Source: Lachnospiraceae bacterium UBA7093
Lineage (GTDB): Bacteria; Bacillota; Clostridia; Lachnospirales; Lachnospiraceae
NCBI GenBank assembly: GCA_002492465.1
Contig: DKYT01000020.1
Location: 204,992-227,995, forward strand
DNA: 23,004 nucleotides
Reading direction: 5' to 3'
Each line of letters begins with the position of its first letter. The stretch's first letter is position 1. Positions 1 to 7,163 of the stretch are shown in pieces. The translations under genes and the position numbers were made by a program. The notes under the pieces were generated by a model that did no database searches, was not told the origin of the DNA, and saw only the letters and a program-made list of their open reading frames with translations.

Positions 1-534
1 GAAAAAGGCATCAGGAATCGGCTCAATGGTATCCACGTTCTCCAGATACTTGGCCAAATTTTCGTCGCCGTTGGCAAGCAGGAATTCTGTGAAGGTCATT
101 GGATCAATTTGCATGAAGTTGACCTTGCCCACCGGAAAAGAGGATGGTTTTGCCAAGGCAATTCCCAGCAGAAAACCTGCACATGCAATATGATACTGAG
201 GTGCATTCTCGCAAAAATACTTCATGGAATTGATGACCTTAGGACAATCCTGCACCTCGTCAAAGATAATGAGCGTCTTTTCTGGCACAATTTTCTGACC
301 GCTTGCCAACATTAGATTCTGCAAAATGCGATCTACATCCTTTGTGGTCTCAAAAAACTGCTTATATTCTTCGTTCTCATCGAAGTTAAAGTAAGCTGTA
401 TTTTCATAATAACGTCTGCCAAATTCTTTCAGAATCCAGGTCTTACCCACCTGACGTACGCCCTTTAAGATCAGCGGCTTGCGATAGGGCGAATCCTTCC
501 AATCCACCAGCTTATTTAAAATCAATCGTTCCAT
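1..534 (-). CDS. AAA ATPase, DUF4143-type, N-terminal part (runs off left edge)
   Basis: The reading frame starts at an ATG at 534 and stays open for 178 codons to base 1, so the rest lies outside the window. The start MERLILNKLVDWKDSPYRKP leads into a Walker A loop, GVRQVGKT (residues 25-32), and a Walker B strand, LIIFDEVQD (88-96). This order is typical of the AAA_14/DUF4143 ATPases of bacteria and archaea, whose full length is usually about 400 residues with a C-terminal DUF4143 nuclease-like domain not visible here. The cellular role of this family is poorly defined. The segment after Walker B reads CAGFLLGIAL (118-127), where I would expect a Ser after AG (AGSLLG), so one polar sensor-like residue is replaced by Phe. 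A GGAT stretch precedes the start. It is divergent from the AraC gene across an AT-rich gap. Confidence 0.85.
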   Translation of the reverse strand, partial: MERLILNKLVDWKDSPYRKPLILKGVRQVGKTWILKEFGRRYYENTAYFNFDENEEYKQFFETTKDVDRILQNLMLASGQKIVPEKTLIIFDEVQDCPKVINSMKYFCENAPQYHIACAGFLLGIALAKPSSFPVGKVNFMQIDPMTFTEFLLANGDENLAKYLENVDTIEPIPDAFF

Positions 535-547
535 AAATGCCATCCTT

Positions 548-592
548 CACATTTTTATTTAATTTTATGTGTATCATAATCACATTTTTATT
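548..592. repeat. Direct repeat CACATTTTTATT, two copies
   Basis: CACATTTTTATT occurs at 548-559 and again at 581-592, 33 bp apart, in the very AT-rich gap between the divergent ATPase and AraC genes. The spacing is about three helical turns, so a regulator could bind both copies on the same face. In such AT-rich sequence it may also be chance. Confidence 0.4.
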
Positions 593-654
593 ATATGTTA
601 AATATGTTGAAATTACAATTCATATCACAAAATTATTATTGTTAAGTATATTGA

Positions 655-684
655 TTGACAATGATCCGGTTATTCCAGTATATT
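655..684 (+). promoter_or_regulatory. Promoter of the AraC-family gene
   Basis: A perfect -35 TTGACA (655-660) is followed after 18 bp by TATATT (679-684). The expected start of transcription is near 691, about 40 bases before the ATG at 732. An AGGTGAA ribosome site at 720-726 completes the leader. Confidence 0.6.
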
Positions 685-731
685 TAACTCATAAATTTGG
701 CGCAGAATGACAGATGTACAGGTGAATAGAC

Positions 732-1643
732 ATGAAAAATATCTATAGCATTGAATTTCATACCGGAAGTAAGGAAGAATTGCTTCCCGATTTTGCAAGC
801 GATTATCCCTATATCGCTTCCAGGGTTGAACTTGACCAACACATAGGACGTTATACGCCTTGGCACTGGCACAAGGCGGTGGAACTTTTTTATATGGAAA
901 GCGGCAGTCTTGAATATCATACGCCGGGAGGAAAACTATTATTTCCCGCCGGAAGCGGCGGCATGGTAAATTCCAATGTACTTCATATGACAAAAGCGGT
1001 TTCACAGACAGAGAAGAATATCCAGTTACTTCATATTTTCGATGTTTCTCTGCTTGCAGGGGAACAGGGAAGCCGGATTGAGCAAAAATATATCACCCCT
1101 GTTACCGCTGCTCCGCAGATTGAGATCATTCCCCTTTTTCCGGGTAATAAAGCAGAGGAAAAAATCTTACAGCTTATTATGGAAGCATTTCATTTTTCCA
1201 ATGATGAATTTGGGTATGAAGTGAAACTGCGGGAAGCTCTGTCGGAAATTTGGTTAATGCTTTTTGAACTATCCCGCCCCATGGATGAGAAAAAAAGCGA
1301 ACATAGCAAAAGCAATGATAAAATAAAGATGATGATGATATACATTCATGAGCATTACCAGGAGAAAATTTCCATTTCGGAGCTTGCGGCGGCAGCATAT
1401 CTAAGCGAAAGGGATTGTTTCAGAGTATTTCATGACTGTCTGCATATGACGCCCGCAGAGTATATAAGGGCTTACCGTCTGCAGGCAGCTTGTCAAATGC
1501 TGGCAAAAGGACAGGAACCTGTTACGGTTATCAGTCATGAATGCGGTTTGGGGAGCAGCAGCTATTTTGGAAAAGTATTTCGGGAGTACGCGCACTGTAC
1601 TCCATTAGAATATCGGAAAAAATGGCAGGATTATGATATATAA
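732..1643 (+). CDS. AraC-family transcriptional regulator with cupin sensor domain
   Basis: A 303-residue protein with the two-part layout of sugar-responsive AraC regulators. The N-terminal half holds a cupin signature around residues 44-62 (WHWHKAVELFYMESGSLEY), where the ligand would bind. The C-terminal 100 residues carry two helix-turn-helix units, the first at SISELAAAAYLSERDCFRVF and the second at PVTVISHECGLGSSSYFGKV, ending in the family-typical TPLEYRKKW. The ligand cannot be read from sequence; carbohydrate or a related small molecule is usual for cupin-AraC proteins. The ATG at 732 has AGGTGAA six bases upstream. No transporter or glycosidase is adjacent, so its target is unclear. 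The neighbouring 79-residue gene, which has a dyad over its promoter start, is a possible target. Confidence 0.93.
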   Translation: MKNIYSIEFHTGSKEELLPDFASDYPYIASRVELDQHIGRYTPWHWHKAVELFYMESGSLEYHTPGGKLLFPAGSGGMVNSNVLHMTKAVSQTEKNIQLLHIFDVSLLAGEQGSRIEQKYITPVTAAPQIEIIPLFPGNKAEEKILQLIMEAFHFSNDEFGYEVKLREALSEIWLMLFELSRPMDEKKSEHSKSNDKIKMMMIYIHEHYQEKISISELAAAAYLSERDCFRVFHDCLHMTPAEYIRAYRLQAACQMLAKGQEPVTVISHECGLGSSSYFGKVFREYAHCTPLEYRKKWQDYDI

Positions 1644-1680
1644 GGGCGGAAATGAAATATTTTTTTCACATTAGCTGCAT

Positions 1681-1721
1681 TATAATGATACCTGTAAAGT
1701 CAATCAGCAATTTACAGGAGG
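1681..1721 (+). promoter_or_regulatory. -10 box plus inverted repeat covering the ribosome site of the 79-aa gene
   Basis: A consensus TATAAT lies at 1681-1686 with no good -35. It is followed by CCTGTAAA (1691-1698) and its exact complement TTTACAGG (1711-1718), 12 bases apart. The right arm overlaps the AGGAGG ribosome site (1716-1721) of the gene starting at 1732. Transcription from this box would start near 1693, so the dyad could be an operator at +1 or, if transcription starts further upstream, an RNA hairpin that hides the ribosome site. Confidence 0.5.
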
Positions 1722-1731
1722 TGGGTTTCAG

Positions 1732-1971
1732 ATGATAAAACTGAACATTCTGAACTTGGAAAATTTTTTAAATGCAGTCAATGCCTGTACCGGAAAAGTA
1801 AATATGCTCTGCCCGGACGGTAAAAAAGTGAATATCAATGGAGAAGAAAAGCTGCAGAACAGCTTGTGGCGGCAGTACCGCCAAAATAAAAACTATCTGC
1901 GAATTATTTTAGAAATTCCAGGCGCAAGGGACTATATGAACATTGTTTCTTATTATGCCGGAGATTGTTAA
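1732..1971 (+). CDS. Small conserved-type protein, possible HPr-like fold, function unknown
   Basis: A 79-residue soluble protein with no signal peptide or membrane segment, preceded by a perfect AGGAGGTGGG ribosome site. It begins MIKLNILNLENFLNAVNACTG and ends IVSYYAGDC. I recognise it as resembling small Clostridia proteins that databases sometimes call 'polyA polymerase', a label I regard as an annotation artefact because no nucleotidyltransferase motif is present. The size and the pattern of alternating strands and helices would suit an HPr-like fold, but the active His of true HPr is not evident. The role is unknown. It sits between the AraC gene and a terminator-like hairpin, so it is probably its own transcription unit. 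Confidence 0.75.
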   Translation: MIKLNILNLENFLNAVNACTGKVNMLCPDGKKVNINGEEKLQNSLWRQYRQNKNYLRIILEIPGARDYMNIVSYYAGDC

Positions 1972-1997
1972 TTTATCTGCAAATATTTCATCATAAA

Positions 1998-2034
1998 GGG
2001 GCTGGGTGATTTTATCTTCCAGCCCCACCCTTTT
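1998..2034 (+). terminator. Intrinsic terminator after the 79-aa gene
   Basis: GGGGCTGG (1998-2005) pairs perfectly with CCAGCCCC (2019-2026) across a 13-base loop, with TTTT at 2031-2034. It lies 27 bases after the stop at 1971 and just before the ribosome site of the HD gene, so it separates the two genes or attenuates read-through. Confidence 0.65.
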
Positions 2035-2047
2035 GAAAGGAGCTAAA

Positions 2048-2647
2048 ATGGAGTTAAACAAAGAAAACGTGGAAAAGGCATTAAAGGAAGCGTCGGAATC
2101 CAATCCAGGCGCATGGGTGGACCATTCCCGGTATGTGGCAGAAGCCTGTAAAAATATTGCACTGGAATGTAATGATTTATCTGCCGAACAGGCTTATCTT
2201 TTTGGACTGTTACATGATATCGGACGTTATGCCGGAATAAGCTCAGAAAGACATCTGATAGACGGTTATCGCTACTGTATGGAGCGCGGGTGGGAAAAGG
2301 CGGCACAAATCTGCATCTCCCATGCGTTTATGATACAGGATATTGATACTTCCATCGGAAAGTTTGATATCAGTGATGCGGATTACCAGTTTATGAAAGA
2401 GTTTGTCGCAAATGCTGTCTACGACGATTATGACCGCCTGGTGCAGTTATGTGATGCGCTTGCCACACCTACGGGTTTCTGCCTTTTGGAAAAGAGATTT
2501 GTAGATGTGACCATACGGTACGGCGTTCATCCGGCAACAATAGACAGATGGAAAAAGATTTTAGAAATAAAAGAGCTCTTTGAAAAGCAGATTGGCTGTT
2601 CTATTTATACTCTGCTTCCTGGGGTTGCGGAAAACAGTTTTCGCTAG
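2048..2647 (+). CDS. HD-domain phosphohydrolase
   Basis: A 199-residue cytoplasmic protein of the HD superfamily, which uses His/Asp-bound metals to hydrolyse phosphoester bonds in nucleotides. The metal ligands are visible in order: H26 (VDHSRYV), the HD pair H56-D57 (LLHDIGRYAG), H92 (SHAF) and D136 (LCDALA). The frame is open from 2006, but I chose the ATG at 2048 because GAAAGGAG (2035-2042) sits just ahead of it. The earlier ATG at 2006 lies inside the terminator hairpin. The single HD domain with no partner domain resembles small YqeK-like or predicted HDIG proteins. The substrate is unknown. It is followed by a Nudix gene with its own promoter, which loosely suggests nucleotide clean-up. 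Confidence 0.88.
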   Translation: MELNKENVEKALKEASESNPGAWVDHSRYVAEACKNIALECNDLSAEQAYLFGLLHDIGRYAGISSERHLIDGYRYCMERGWEKAAQICISHAFMIQDIDTSIGKFDISDADYQFMKEFVANAVYDDYDRLVQLCDALATPTGFCLLEKRFVDVTIRYGVHPATIDRWKKILEIKELFEKQIGCSIYTLLPGVAENSFR

Positions 2648-2654
2648 GAAGTCC

Positions 2655-2684
2655 TTGAGGCAATAAGCTTTCCTGTGATATACT
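2655..2684 (+). promoter_or_regulatory. Extended -10 promoter of the Nudix gene
   Basis: TTGAGG (2655-2660) and TATACT (2679-2684) are spaced by 18 bp, and a TG at 2676-2677 makes an extended -10 (TGA-TATACT). The ribosome site GGGGAGGT (2693-2700) precedes the ATG at 2707. The promoter begins only eight bases after the HD gene stop. Confidence 0.6.
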
Positions 2685-2706
2685 TTATTCGCGGGGAGGT
2701 AAGCAC

Positions 2707-3168
2707 ATGAAATTAACCACTCTATGCTACATTGAAAAAGACAATAAATATTTGATGCTTCATCGTGTGAAAAAGGAAAATGACATAAACCACAATAAAT
2801 GGATCGGCGTAGGCGGTCATGCCTATGATGGGGAAAGCCCAGAGGAATGCCTGCTCCGGGAGGTACGGGAGGAAACTGGTCTTACATTGACCTCCTACAG
2901 GTTCAGAAGCCTTATCACCTTTATCTACAACCAATGTGAATCCGAGGCAATGTGTCTTTTTACGGCGGATGCCTTTGAGGGCGAACTTTGCGAATGCAAT
3001 GAGGGCGTTCTTGAATGGATTGATAAAGAAAAGGTACCGGAACTTCCCACCTGGGAAGGCGACGCGGTCTTTCTTGATCTGCTATTATCCAATGAAGAAC
3101 GTTTTTTTACCTTAAAGCTTGTATATGAAGGCGACAAGCTGCTGGAAAAAGAAATTCGGTTTTATTAA
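2707..3168 (+). CDS. Nudix hydrolase, probable 8-oxo-dGTP-type diphosphatase
   Basis: A 153-residue protein with a complete Nudix box: G37, E43, R51-E52, E55-E56 and G58-L59 fit the GX5EX7REUXEEXGU pattern exactly (GHAYDGESPEECLLREVREE region). The start MKLTTLCYIEKDNKYLMLHR and WIGVGGH just before the box are typical of MutT/YtkD-like NTP pyrophosphohydrolases that split oxidised or non-canonical nucleoside triphosphates. Family membership is certain; the substrate is inferred from similarity to the 8-oxo-dGTP diphosphatase group. Length is normal and the ribosome site strong. The 64 codons after its stop stay in the same frame but belong to an unrelated HEPN remnant. Confidence 0.93.
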   Translation: MKLTTLCYIEKDNKYLMLHRVKKENDINHNKWIGVGGHAYDGESPEECLLREVREETGLTLTSYRFRSLITFIYNQCESEAMCLFTADAFEGELCECNEGVLEWIDKEKVPELPTWEGDAVFLDLLLSNEERFFTLKLVYEGDKLLEKEIRFY

Positions 3169-3363
3169 ACTGCCGCGCAGCAGCTTTATGGTGACAAATT
3201 AAACAGAATCATTTCAAGTCAAGCTAGAAGCGAGTCGGATTATGATGATTATTATGTAATATCAAAAGAAGAGGTCGCAGTGCAAATACAAAATGCACAA
3301 GTATTCCTCAATGGAATTATACAGTACGTAGATAATATACTCGCAACAATGGAAAATGATTAA
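3169..3363 (+). pseudogene. HEPN-domain gene remnant (C-terminal fragment)
   Basis: The 64 codons between the Nudix stop (3166-3168) and the TAA at 3361-3363 encode a recognisable HEPN C-terminus: QLYGDKLNRIISSQARSES, then DYDDYYVISKEE, then QIQNAQVFL. The pattern DYxD..(I/A)SKE....QI.NA..F matches the intact HEPN protein encoded at 16955-17344 in this window (DYSDFFMASKED, QIFNAREFI). There is no start codon or ribosome site, and the N-terminal half with the catalytic R-X4-6-H motif is absent, so this is a degraded gene. No cognate MNT gene is seen next to it. Confidence 0.72.
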
Positions 3364-3372
3364 CCTAAACTA

Positions 3373-3422
3373 TTATAAAAGCTTGTTGCCCTTACCGGTT
3401 CCCTCCGGCAAAAGCAGCAAGC
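3373..3422 (-). terminator. Intrinsic terminator of the hydratase gene
   Basis: Read on the minus strand, GCTTGCTGC (3422-3414) pairs with GCAACAAGC (3389-3381) with one G-U pair. An inner CCGG/CCGG helix extends the stem, and TTTTATAA follows. It lies just after the hydratase stop at 3431. Confidence 0.7.
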
Positions 3423-3430
3423 TCTTCGTT

Positions 3431-5719
3431 TTACACTCTGTTATAATTAATCAGGCAGCCTTTCAGTATGATCTGTCTCTCCTCATCGGTCAGTTCTCCA
3501 AGTCTCAAGGTAAACTCGGTCAGACCTTCTTTCCCTACCTTGTAAGCTTTGATTTCATCCGCTTTTTCTTCCACCGCTTTCCGGATGCCGGGGAAGAAAA
3601 GGTAATCTTTATTCTGGAAAGGAAGTTCTCCCTTCTCAATCAGGAAGGGAAGCATACCCCAGTTAATCAGATTGGAGCGGTATCTCTTGGTTGCATATTC
3701 GTTGGCAATGTTTGCCCAGCCACCTAAAACCTTCTGGCAGGACGCCGCCTGTTCTCTCGCAGAACCGTCGCCAGGCTTTACTGCAAAAATGGTGGAGCCA
3801 AAACCTATATTTCCCCGTCCCACCTCCGGGTAATCCTTCTTGATCACATCCATCATATCCTTCAGCTCCGGTTTAACCTCTACAGGACATTTATCTTCCA
3901 TAACCGCTTTCTGGGCAAGCTGAATGTCCTTTGCCAGACCTACGTATGCAGGATCCTTTCTGGATAAGGTAAACTCTGCAAGCCCCAGAGGATTTGACCT
4001 GTAGGAAGAAGTCTCTCCGGAGGGAATCAGCTCGTCCGTTGTGGTAACCGGATCGTGAATTTCAGATACCACCCGGAGCACAAGATTTTCCGGCAGCTCC
4101 GTCATTGCCGGCCAGTCCTTGATGTTGGGACCAAACTGAATCTCCACCTGTGGATCTGCAACACCTTTGGAATCAAATACTCTGTTGGCATAAATATTTG
4201 CGTCAAAATGATACTGATATTTGCCTATGGTTCCGTCAAAATCCGTTGCCGCTGTGAGCACGCCCTTGTTCGCCGCCGTTGCTGCAATAGACCGGGCGTC
4301 CATAAGCGCCACAGAAGAAATCTGTCCATTCTGCAGCTTGGAGCCTTCCCTGTTAGGGAAATTCCTGGTGGAGTGGCGGATACTGAAAGCGTTATTTGCA
4401 GGCGTATCTCCGGCGCCGAAGCAGGGACCACAGAACGCCGTTTTCAAAACCGCGCCTGTTTCAAGGAGAGCTGCCGCACAACCGTTTTTGATCAATTCCA
4501 TGTACACAGGCATGGACGCCGGATACACGCTTAAGGTAAAGCCGTCGGAACCGATATAACTGCCCCGCATAATGTCAGCCGCTGCACAGATATTCTCAAA
4601 ACCGCCTCCTGCACAGCCTGCGATGATACCCTGATCTACCAACAGCTTTCCGTTTTTCACCTTATTTTTAAGGGTAAAGTCCACTGCGCCGTCTAAGGAA
4701 ACTGCCGCTTTCTTTTCCACATCCTCCAAAATATCCATCAGATTTGCATTCAGCTCCTCAATGGTATATGTATTGCTGGGATGGAAGGGCATTGCAATCA
4801 TGGGCTTTATGGCGCTAAGGTCAATGGTAATCATCCCGTCATAATATGTAACCTCGCCGGGATTTAATTCCTTATACTCTTCCTTCCGTCCATGTATCTC
4901 ATAAAATTCCTGAATGATATCGTCCGTCCGCCAGATCGAAGAAAGGCAGGTAGTCTCTGTGGTCATAACGTCGATGCCGATTCGGAAATCAGCGCTTAAG
5001 GTTCCTACGCCGGGACCTACAAATTCCATTACCTTATTCTTCACATAGCCGTTTGCAAAAACTTCTCCGATAATGGCAAGCGCCACGTCCTGGGGACCTA
5101 CTCCTTTTACCGGCTCCCCTGTGAGGTAAACCCCTACCACGCCGGGCATATTAATGTCATAGGTTTGATTCAAAAGCTGCTTTACCAGCTCGGGACCGCC
5201 TTCACCCATTGCCATCGTTCCCAACGCTCCGTAACGGGTATGGGAATCAGAGCCTAAGATCATCTTTCCGCCCCCTGCAAGCATTTCTCTTGCAAACTGG
5301 TGAATGACCGCCTGGTGAGGAGGCACATAAACGCCGCCATACTTTTTTGCGCAGGTCAATCCAAACATGTGATCATCCTCGTTTATGGTTCCGCCCACTG
5401 CGCACAGAGAGTTATGACAGTTGGTGAGCACGTAGGGAACAGGAAACTTCTCCAATCCCGAGGCACGTGCTGTCTGAATAATGCCCACAAAGGTAATATC
5501 GTGAGAGGTCAGCTTGTCAAACTTGATTTTCAGCTTTTCCATGCTGTCCGATGTGTTATGTTCCTTTAAAATGTTGTATGCAATGGTCTGCTGTCCGGCT
5601 TCCTCCCTGGTGGTTTCCTTTCCGGTTTTTGCTTTTATCTGGGACAGTGCCTCCGGTCCATCGGGAATGACCTCTGTGCCCTTTATCAGATAGGCGCCGC
5701 CTTCTAGTACTGATATCAT
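3431..5719 (-). CDS. Aconitase-family hydratase (YbhJ-like)
   Basis: A 762-residue iron-sulfur hydro-lyase of the aconitase superfamily, related to the putative hydratase YbhJ rather than to housekeeping AcnA. Three Cys that would bind a [4Fe-4S] cluster are present: C369 (IIAGCAGGG) and C430/C433 (AFCGPCFG). The substrate-binding RHSTRNFPNREGS (448-460) and GSDSHTRYG (156-164) are also kept. The usual SCTNSS around the first Cys is AGCAGGGFEN, which suggests a different or altered substrate. I chose the ATG at 5719 because GCAGGAGGAAAG stands directly ahead; the frame is open to 5794, but those codons overlap the promoter. It is monocistronic, with its own promoter and terminator. No citrate synthase, isocitrate dehydrogenase or methylcitrate genes are nearby, so the pathway is unknown. 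Confidence 0.9.
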   Translation of the reverse strand: MISVLEGGAYLIKGTEVIPDGPEALSQIKAKTGKETTREEAGQQTIAYNILKEHNTSDSMEKLKIKFDKLTSHDITFVGIIQTARASGLEKFPVPYVLTNCHNSLCAVGGTINEDDHMFGLTCAKKYGGVYVPPHQAVIHQFAREMLAGGGKMILGSDSHTRYGALGTMAMGEGGPELVKQLLNQTYDINMPGVVGVYLTGEPVKGVGPQDVALAIIGEVFANGYVKNKVMEFVGPGVGTLSADFRIGIDVMTTETTCLSSIWRTDDIIQEFYEIHGRKEEYKELNPGEVTYYDGMITIDLSAIKPMIAMPFHPSNTYTIEELNANLMDILEDVEKKAAVSLDGAVDFTLKNKVKNGKLLVDQGIIAGCAGGGFENICAAADIMRGSYIGSDGFTLSVYPASMPVYMELIKNGCAAALLETGAVLKTAFCGPCFGAGDTPANNAFSIRHSTRNFPNREGSKLQNGQISSVALMDARSIAATAANKGVLTAATDFDGTIGKYQYHFDANIYANRVFDSKGVADPQVEIQFGPNIKDWPAMTELPENLVLRVVSEIHDPVTTTDELIPSGETSSYRSNPLGLAEFTLSRKDPAYVGLAKDIQLAQKAVMEDKCPVEVKPELKDMMDVIKKDYPEVGRGNIGFGSTIFAVKPGDGSAREQAASCQKVLGGWANIANEYATKRYRSNLINWGMLPFLIEKGELPFQNKDYLFFPGIRKAVEEKADEIKAYKVGKEGLTEFTLRLGELTDEERQIILKGCLINYNRV

Positions 5720-5765
5720 ATGACTTTCCTCCTGCAATTTAGATTTCCTGGTGCTTTTAGACTTC

Positions 5766-5794
5766 ATTATAAAATAAAATAAGGGAGTTTGCAA
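5766..5794 (-). promoter_or_regulatory. Hydratase promoter embedded in a terminator
   Basis: On the minus strand TTGCAA (5794-5789) and TATAAT (5771-5766) are separated by exactly 17 bp. The -35 lies in the loop of the terminator hairpin of the upstream operon, and the spacer is one arm of its stem. Transcription would start near 5759, about 40 bases before the hydratase ATG. Confidence 0.65.
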
Positions 5795-5807
5795 TCACTC
5801 CCTTATT
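5770..5807 (-). terminator. Terminator of the permease-adaptor operon
   Basis: AATAAGGGAGT (5778-5788) and ACTCCCTTATT (5797-5807) form a perfect 11-bp stem with an 8-base loop. On the minus strand it is followed by TTATTTTAT. It starts 13 bases after the stop of the adaptor gene. Confidence 0.85.
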
Positions 5808-5819
5808 GACGCATTGACA

Positions 5820-7148
5820 TTATTTTGCGTTCCCACCTTCCCAGCGAACCGTATCCCCTCTTTTCATTTCTCCTGTGGAGGAAAGAATAATCCGGCTTTC
5901 CTTCTCCAGTCTCCCTTCCTCTATTGCCGCCCAATGATCGTTTTTATCTATTACCTTTACATTCATCTCTTCTATATAATATTCCTCTCCCAGAATGCCT
6001 TCCCGCTCCTTCATCACATATACGTAGCTTCTGTCATTTTCTGTGTGAATCGCTTCCATAGGAAGGCAGCATTTATATTTTTCTCCCCTCTGGGATTTGG
6101 AAATGGTTCCTGCCTCCCCCGGTGTCCCTGTTTTTTCCGGAAGATCGATCAATGCCTCGTATTTTTCGGGAGCGCTTCTGCTTTCTGCAAGATAAGCGAT
6201 CTCCTCCTCCAGCTCCCTGCTTTTTCTTTCCATTTTTATGGAAACCTGATCGCCCAGACCAATATACTTTTTCTGCTCCTGATCCAGCAATACTTTCAGC
6301 TGGCAGGGCAGGGTATCGTCTGACAAAAGCAATACCGCCGTGTCCGGCACTCTCTCCCCCGGTCCCGCTAAAATCTCCGTGACAACCCCTCCGAAGGGAG
6401 CTGTCACAATTCCCTGATCCTCAAGGATCTTCTGATATTCCCCAAGCTTTGCGGAATGCTGGGATTTTTCCAGATTTAATCTGTCCAGCTCCGCAGAAAT
6501 CTCCTCAGGCAAAAGAAGATCCTCTACCTTTCTTCCCGCCTGTTTCACCGCCTCGTCCCGCTCCGCTCTGGCATCCGCTTCCCCGTATGCCGCGCTTTGC
6601 AGCGCGCTGCGCAGTTCCTCCTGATCTCCCTCCTCTCCCAGATCTTCCTCCGCCTGGACATAGCTTTCCATTGCCCTGCCAATCTGTGTGTCCTGAAGCC
6701 TTGCCGTAATGTCATAGTCCTCCCGCGCCCGTGCCAGCTCCAGTTCCTTCTTCTGACGCGCAATTTCCTGATTTTCCAAAATAGCATCGATTTGAAGGGA
6801 AAGCTGGGAAATCTCATTTTTCTTTTCCTCCATGATCTCCTCTAAATCCTCCAAATCGATTCGAAACAGCTCCCCGCCTTCCTCCACCCGATCCCCTACA
6901 TGAACCAAAACCGAAGCGATCCGAACTCCCGGCTGATAAGTAACCGTCTTTTCCCCTCCCGGGATCACGATTCCTTCCGCCTCCACCTTATGCTCTATGT
7001 ATTTTGATTCCGGCTGACAAGTGCTTACCATTGGCAGGCGGTACGCATAAACGCTTTTTGCAACCAGCGTACAGACTGCCATAAAAGCAAGAAAACCAGC
7101 AAAACCCGCTATCGCCTTTTTTCTATTTTCTCTCATTCTAATCTCCAT
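5820..7148 (-). CDS. HlyD/MacA-type membrane-fusion (adaptor) protein
   Basis: A 442-residue protein with one N-terminal membrane anchor (about residues 11-36) and the rest outside the cell. The split lipoyl/biotinyl-like domain is seen at 56-98 (VEAEGIVIPGG... VLVHVGDRVEEGGELFRID) and 246-262 (GIVTAPFGGVVTEI). An alpha-helical coiled-coil hairpin, rich in Glu, Lys and Gln, lies between (about 100-243). A beta-barrel and C-terminal region follow. Such adaptors normally link MacB-type or other exporters to the envelope. Here it is the last gene of an operon with MalF/MalG-type sugar permeases and a solute-binding lipoprotein, and no MacB-like permease or ATPase is present. The ATG at 7148 follows GGGGAGG, 15 bases after the permease stop. 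Whether it works with the permeases is an inference. Confidence 0.88.
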   Translation of the reverse strand: MEIRMRENRKKAIAGFAGFLAFMAVCTLVAKSVYAYRLPMVSTCQPESKYIEHKVEAEGIVIPGGEKTVTYQPGVRIASVLVHVGDRVEEGGELFRIDLEDLEEIMEEKKNEISQLSLQIDAILENQEIARQKKELELARAREDYDITARLQDTQIGRAMESYVQAEEDLGEEGDQEELRSALQSAAYGEADARAERDEAVKQAGRKVEDLLLPEEISAELDRLNLEKSQHSAKLGEYQKILEDQGIVTAPFGGVVTEILAGPGERVPDTAVLLLSDDTLPCQLKVLLDQEQKKYIGLGDQVSIKMERKSRELEEEIAYLAESRSAPEKYEALIDLPEKTGTPGEAGTISKSQRGEKYKCCLPMEAIHTENDRSYVYVMKEREGILGEEYYIEEMNVKVIDKNDHWAAIEEGRLEKESRIILSSTGEMKRGDTVRWEGGNAK

Positions 7149-7163
7149 TCCGGAGCCTCCCCT

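Noticed and set aside
2006..2047. Upstream ATG at 2006 as start of the HD protein
   Set aside because: It lies inside the terminator hairpin and has no ribosome site, while the ATG at 2048 has GAAAGGAG at the right distance.
4055..4559. Two + strand open frames of 112 and 159 codons opposite the hydratase
   Set aside because: They overlap each other and the conserved Fe-S region of the hydratase; Arg/Cys/Ala-rich complement products only.
5820..7148. Classical MacAB-type drug efflux system
   Set aside because: No MacB-type permease or ATPase is in the operon; its partners are MalF/MalG-type permeases.
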